Assembly: GCA_025464005.1 (NCBI GenBank)
Contig: JAODBO010000025.1
Coordinates: forward strand, 1-64,000
Direction of reading: 5' to 3'
DNA from: Acidimicrobiaceae bacterium
Lineage (GTDB): Bacteria > Actinomycetota > Acidimicrobiia > Acidimicrobiales > Bog-793
Length of the DNA stretch: 64,000 nt
Below the pieces are notes generated by a model. It was not told the DNA's origin. It saw nothing but the letters and a program-made list of their open reading frames with translations, and searched no databases. Each line of letters opens with the position of its first letter. Position 1 is the first letter of the stretch. Positions 60,271 to 64,000 of the stretch are shown piece after piece. The translations under genes and the position numbers were made by a program.

Positions 60271-63200
60271 ATGAGCCGATTCCTACGTGCCCTTTTGGCC
60301 GTCGCAGCGGTAGCGCTGCTTGCGCTGGTCGGAGTCCCAGCGGCTGCGGCGCACGCCTCGCCGGGTCAGCTGACGAGCGCGTCCTCGGCGAGCCCCTCCT
60401 GTCCCTGGGTCGACGAGACCGCGCCGATTGCCACGAAAGTCCACCAAGTCCTCTCGGCCATGAACCTCAGCGACGAGATCAACATGGTGAGCGGCGTGCC
60501 GGGTTCGGCCTATGTCGGAGAGATCGCTGCGAAGCCGAGCCTCTGCCTTCCAGCGCTCACCCTCGAGGACGGGCCGGCGGGGGTGGGCGACGGGCTGACC
60601 GGCGTGACGCAGCTGCCGGCGCCCGTCGACGCTGCGGCAACCTGGGATCCGACCGAGCTCAGCCAATACGGCCAAGTGATCGGCGCCGAGGACAAGACCA
60701 AGGGTGCGGCCATCGACCTCGGACCGACGATCAACATCGTCCGCGACCCACGCTGGGGACGGGCATTCGAGACCTTCGGCGAGGACCCGTACCTCAACGG
60801 GACGATGGCCACGTCGGAGATCCAAGGGATCCAGAGCCAGGGAACCATGGCTCAGGTGAAGCACTACGCCGTCTACAACCAGGAGACCAGCCGGAACACC
60901 CCGCAGGACAATGCGATCGTCTCGGATCGAGCGCTGCACGAGATCTACCTACCGGCCTTCCAGCAAGCGCTGACCCAAGGCAAGCCGTCATCCGTGATGT
61001 GCTCCTACAGCTCCATCAACGGTACGTACGCCTGCGACGACACTCAGCTCCTGACGGACATCTTGAAGAACCTCTGGGGATACCCGGGCTTCGTGACGTC
61101 CGACTGGGGCGCCAACCACTCGACAGTGGCTTCGGCCAACGCCGGCCTCGACATGGAAATGCCAAACCCAGGCTTCTGGGGCCCGCAGCTCCAGGTCGCC
61201 GTCCAGGACGGACAGGTGCCAAAGACCCGGCTCGACGACATGGTCAGCCGCATCCTCACCGAGGAGTTTCGCTTCGGGATCATCGACCACCCGCCGACCG
61301 GCACCGCCTCCGCGGTCGCCACCACGCCCGCGCACGTCGCCACCGCGCAGAAGATCGCCGAGGACGGGACCGTGCTTTTGCAGAACACCGGCAACGTCCT
61401 CCCGCTCGACAGCTCGAAAGTGAGGTCGATCGCCGTCATCGGGGACGACGCCGGTCCCGACGCCGAGACCGCCGGCGGAGGAAGCGCGGGGGTCACCGCG
61501 TCGAGCATCGTCACGCCGTACGAGGGGATCTCCGCCCGGGCCGGCTCGCAGGCGGCAGTGACCTACTCGCAGGGCAACGTGGGAAACAACGGCTCACTGC
61601 CCACCGTCCCCTCGAGCACGCTCTCCCCGTCCTCGGGGACCGGGCCGGGACTGTACGGCCAGTATTACAACAACGTGACCCTCTCGGGTTCGCCCGTCTA
61701 CACGTCCGTCGATCCGCAGATCAACTCCAACTACAACGGCGGCTCCCCCGCCCCTGGCGTCAACCCGGACCAGTGGTCAGTCAAGTGGACCGGCACGATC
61801 ACCGCACCAACGACGGGCACGTACACCTTCTCGTTGACGAGTGACGACGGGAGCCGGCTCTTCGTAAATGGCCAAGAGGTCATCAACAACTGGTCGGACC
61901 ACGCCTCGACAACCGTCACGGGCACCGTCGACCTGACCGCGGGCACGCCCGCGAACATCGAGGTCGACTACTACCAGAACGGCGGTGGGAGCAACGTGAC
62001 CTTCGGCTGGCTGCCGCCAGGCCAGTCCCTGCAGAGCCAGGCGGTCCAAGCCGCCAAGAACGCGAACGTGGCCGTGGTGTTCGCCAACGTCTTCGAATCA
62101 GAGGGCAGCGATCTCACGAACATCGACCTGCCTGCGTCGGAGAACGACCTCATCTCCGCAGTGGCCGCGGCCAACCCCAACACGATCGTCGTGCTCAACA
62201 CCGGAAGCGCTGTGACGATGCCCTGGCTCTCCCAGGTAAAGGGTGTGCTCGAGGCGTGGTACCCGGGCCAACAGGACGGCACTGCCATCGCGTCGATCCT
62301 CTTCGGCGATACGAATCCCTCGGGCAAGCTGCCGGTGACGTTCCCGACGTCGCTGAACCAGACACCAACCGCCACTCCTCAGCAGTTCCCCGGCGTGAAC
62401 GGCAAGTCGCTCTACTCCGAAGGCCTCGACGTCGGCTACCGCTACTACACGAGCAACAACATCCAGCCACTGTTCCCCTTCGGCTTCGGCCTGTCGTACA
62501 CGAAGTTCGCCTTCAGCAACCTTCAGCTCACGGGCAACGTCATGCGCCCCGGTACACAGGAGACGGCAAGCGCCGACGTGACGAACACGGGCTCGGTCGC
62601 GGGCTCGGAGGTCGCCCAGCTCTACCTCGGCGATCCGTCCTCCACCGGCGAGCCCTCGGAGCGATTGACGGGCTTTCAGAAGGTCTCGCTCGTCCCGGGC
62701 CAGACCCAGCGAGTGACCTTCACGGTGACCAGTCAGGACGCCTCATACTGGGACTCACCGTCGCAGTCGTGGGTCGCCGCGCCAGGCACCTACCAGGTGA
62801 TGGTCGGCGACTCCTCGGAGAACCTGCCGCTGCGAAGCCACTTCGACATCGTTCAGAGCACCGGTCCCCGCTCGACGACGCTGTCGGCCCCCGAGACCGC
62901 CGCGGCTGGCGGCTCGGTCACGGTGACGGAGACGTACGCGAACGGCTCCACGGTGCCGACGAACAGTGACCGCCAGGTCCTCAACGTGCCGAACGGCTGG
63001 ACGGCCACCCCGACGACCCCGGCAACCAGCCCCTCGGTGGCTGCTGGCGGCACGTTCATCACGACGTGGCAGGTGGCGGTGCCGAGCAATGCGACCCCGG
63101 GATCCGCGACGCTCACTGGTGACACGACCTACATCGGGGGCCAGACCAACGAGGCGTCGACGAGCGTCTCGGTGCCCTACGCCTCGCTGGCTACGGCCTA

Positions 63201-64000
63201 CGACAACACCGGCATCGGCAACGACGCCAGCTCGGCCGACTTCGACGGGACCGGCTACAGCTACAACGCATCGACGCTCGCCGCGGCGGGGCTTAGTCCC
63301 GGCACACCGGTCTCGGCCGGCGGGTTGAGCTTCACCTGGCCGAACGTGCCGGCCGGCCAGCCCGACAATGTTGTGACCAAAGGTCAGGTCATCGACGTAA
63401 GCGGCTCCGGCAACACACTCGGCATCCTCGGGGCGGGCACCAACGGAACACAGACCGGCAACGTCGTCGTCACCTACACCGACGGCTCGACCTCCACGTC
63501 GACGCTCAGGCTGGCGGACTGGTACGCCAACGCGCCCGACCCGGGCACCAATCTCGTCGCGACGGCGTCCAACTGGAACTACCCGGCGAGCAGCACGCTC
63601 GGGGCCCACGCGGTGAGCCTCTACGAGCAGGATCTGCCATTGACTCCTGGCAAGACGCCGGCGACGATGACGCTCCCGAGCAACTCCCTGCTGCACGTCT
63701 TCGCCGCGGCGATCGGCACGACTACGACGCCCCCCGTCTACCCGTCGCTCTCGGCGGCGTTCAACAACACGGGCGTCGGTGACAATGCCTCCCTCGCCAA
63801 CTTCGACGGGACGGGCTACAGCTACAACACCTCGGCATTGGCCGCGGCCGGGCTCACGCCGGGTGCCACCTTCACCGCCGGCAGTCTCAGCTTTACCTGG
63901 CCCGACGCCGCCTCCGGTCAGCCCGACAACGTCGTCGCCGCCAACCAGACGATCTCCGTGAAGGGCTCGGGGTCGACGATCGGCTTCGTTGGCTCGGGAA
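60271..64000 (+). CDS. secreted GH3 beta-glucosidase with PA14 and tandem C-terminal domains, partial
   Basis: The frame is open from ATG 60271 (AAGGAG upstream) to the window end, at least 1243 residues. It begins with a signal peptide (FLRALLAVAAVALLALVGVP). The GH3 N-terminal barrel shows VKHYAVYNQE near residue 197 and the nucleophile in FVTSDWGANHS (D278). A PA14 sugar-binding insert lies at about 455-590 (GLYGQYYNNVTLSGSPVYTS, TYTFSLTSDDGSRLFVNGQE). The GH3 C-terminal domain has FESEGSDLTNIDLP (acid/base region, residues 609-614), and a fibronectin-like unit follows. After an NEW3-like beta domain come two copies of a 187-residue module (repeat starts at 63199 and 63760). The C-terminus lies beyond the window. 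Confidence 0.93.
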   Translation, partial: MSRFLRALLAVAAVALLALVGVPAAAAHASPGQLTSASSASPSCPWVDETAPIATKVHQVLSAMNLSDEINMVSGVPGSAYVGEIAAKPSLCLPALTLEDGPAGVGDGLTGVTQLPAPVDAAATWDPTELSQYGQVIGAEDKTKGAAIDLGPTINIVRDPRWGRAFETFGEDPYLNGTMATSEIQGIQSQGTMAQVKHYAVYNQETSRNTPQDNAIVSDRALHEIYLPAFQQALTQGKPSSVMCSYSSINGTYACDDTQLLTDILKNLWGYPGFVTSDWGANHSTVASANAGLDMEMPNPGFWGPQLQVAVQDGQVPKTRLDDMVSRILTEEFRFGIIDHPPTGTASAVATTPAHVATAQKIAEDGTVLLQNTGNVLPLDSSKVRSIAVIGDDAGPDAETAGGGSAGVTASSIVTPYEGISARAGSQAAVTYSQGNVGNNGSLPTVPSSTLSPSSGTGPGLYGQYYNNVTLSGSPVYTSVDPQINSNYNGGSPAPGVNPDQWSVKWTGTITAPTTGTYTFSLTSDDGSRLFVNGQEVINNWSDHASTTVTGTVDLTAGTPANIEVDYYQNGGGSNVTFGWLPPGQSLQSQAVQAAKNANVAVVFANVFESEGSDLTNIDLPASENDLISAVAAANPNTIVVLNTGSAVTMPWLSQVKGVLEAWYPGQQDGTAIASILFGDTNPSGKLPVTFPTSLNQTPTATPQQFPGVNGKSLYSEGLDVGYRYYTSNNIQPLFPFGFGLSYTKFAFSNLQLTGNVMRPGTQETASADVTNTGSVAGSEVAQLYLGDPSSTGEPSERLTGFQKVSLVPGQTQRVTFTVTSQDASYWDSPSQSWVAAPGTYQVMVGDSSENLPLRSHFDIVQSTGPRSTTLSAPETAAAGGSVTVTETYANGSTVPTNSDRQVLNVPNGWTATPTTPATSPSVAAGGTFITTWQVAVPSNATPGSATLTGDTTYIGGQTNEASTSVSVPYASLATAYDNTGIGNDASSADFDGTGYSYNASTLAAAGLSPGTPVSAGGLSFTWPNVPAGQPDNVVTKGQVIDVSGSGNTLGILGAGTNGTQTGNVVVTYTDGSTSTSTLRLADWYANAPDPGTNLVATASNWNYPASSTLGAHAVSLYEQDLPLTPGKTPATMTLPSNSLLHVFAAAIGTTTTPPVYPSLSAAFNNTGVGDNASLANFDGTGYSYNTSALAAAGLTPGATFTAGSLSFTWPDAASGQPDNVVAANQTISVKGSGSTIGFVGSG

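Noticed and set aside
60114-61844. A long 576-codon frame overlapping the GH3 gene
   Set aside because: It is rich in R, G and P without family motifs, and the frame at 60271 shows a full GH3 protein with signal peptide and catalytic motifs.

Overview
The window is a 64 kb stretch of high-GC chromosomal DNA from an actinomycete-like bacterium. This rests on the strong GC bias, frequent GTG and TTG starts, two families of likely F420-dependent enzymes (LLM oxidoreductase, DDN-type), a GAF-ANTAR regulator, an Mtb12-like secreted antigen, a class E sortase, split LigD genes and an NrfD/FdhA remnant of actinobacterial type. I cannot name the genus. No rRNA, tRNA, CRISPR array or prophage was seen. 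Both edges cut genes: a probable IS630 transposase start on the left, and a large secreted GH3 beta-glucosidase on the right.

Layout. 0-3.3 kb: a LuxR-type regulator, a SpoIIE phosphatase and a BrkB/YihY membrane protein. 3.4-3.9 kb: a deletion scar joining the start of a formate dehydrogenase alpha subunit to the end of its NrfD anchor. 4.2-6.7 kb: a split ligase D (phosphoesterase-ligase gene, then polymerase gene). 6.6-10.5 kb: a tightly coupled minus-strand operon of a beta-hydroxyacid dehydrogenase-like protein, acyl-CoA dehydrogenase, PIG-L deacetylase, NodS-like methyltransferase and GT2 glycosyltransferase. 10.7-26.2 kb: mixed housekeeping and stress genes (STAS, GAF-ANTAR, DinB, bicupin, MFS exporter, CYTH-CHAD, ArsR plus a frameshifted SRPBCC, PPOX, LLM, UspA, GNAT, VOC) and secreted proteins, one collagen-like.

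26.7-34.6 kb is a pentose-oligosaccharide locus: GH51 arabinofuranosidase, solute-binding protein, two permeases and a GH2 enzyme on the minus strand, with a divergent LacI repressor. No ATPase gene is present, so a shared one is presumed. 34.6-45 kb is a patchwork of scars (IS1182 remnant, 3' ends of a MalG and a LacI gene, 5' end of a MalF gene) and intact genes (DDN-like, phospholipase D-like, DUF503, aldo/keto reductase, sortase E with a decayed LALTG surface protein, VOC, LLM, a histidine kinase-response regulator pair).

46.5-49.7 kb holds a second DNA-end-repair cluster: LigD-type polymerase, HhH-PHP phosphoesterase without a PolX polymerase domain, and LigC-type ATP-dependent ligase. 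No Ku gene is in the window. 49.7-60 kb: TetR, a FUSC transporter coupled to a ribbon-helix-helix regulator, UspA, a decayed VOC gene, a second kinase-regulator pair, a four-helix membrane protein and an MMPL transporter. The window ends in a GH3/PA14 beta-glucosidase with tandem C-terminal modules.

A recurring theme is gene decay by deletion. At least nine truncated or frameshifted genes lie between healthy ones.
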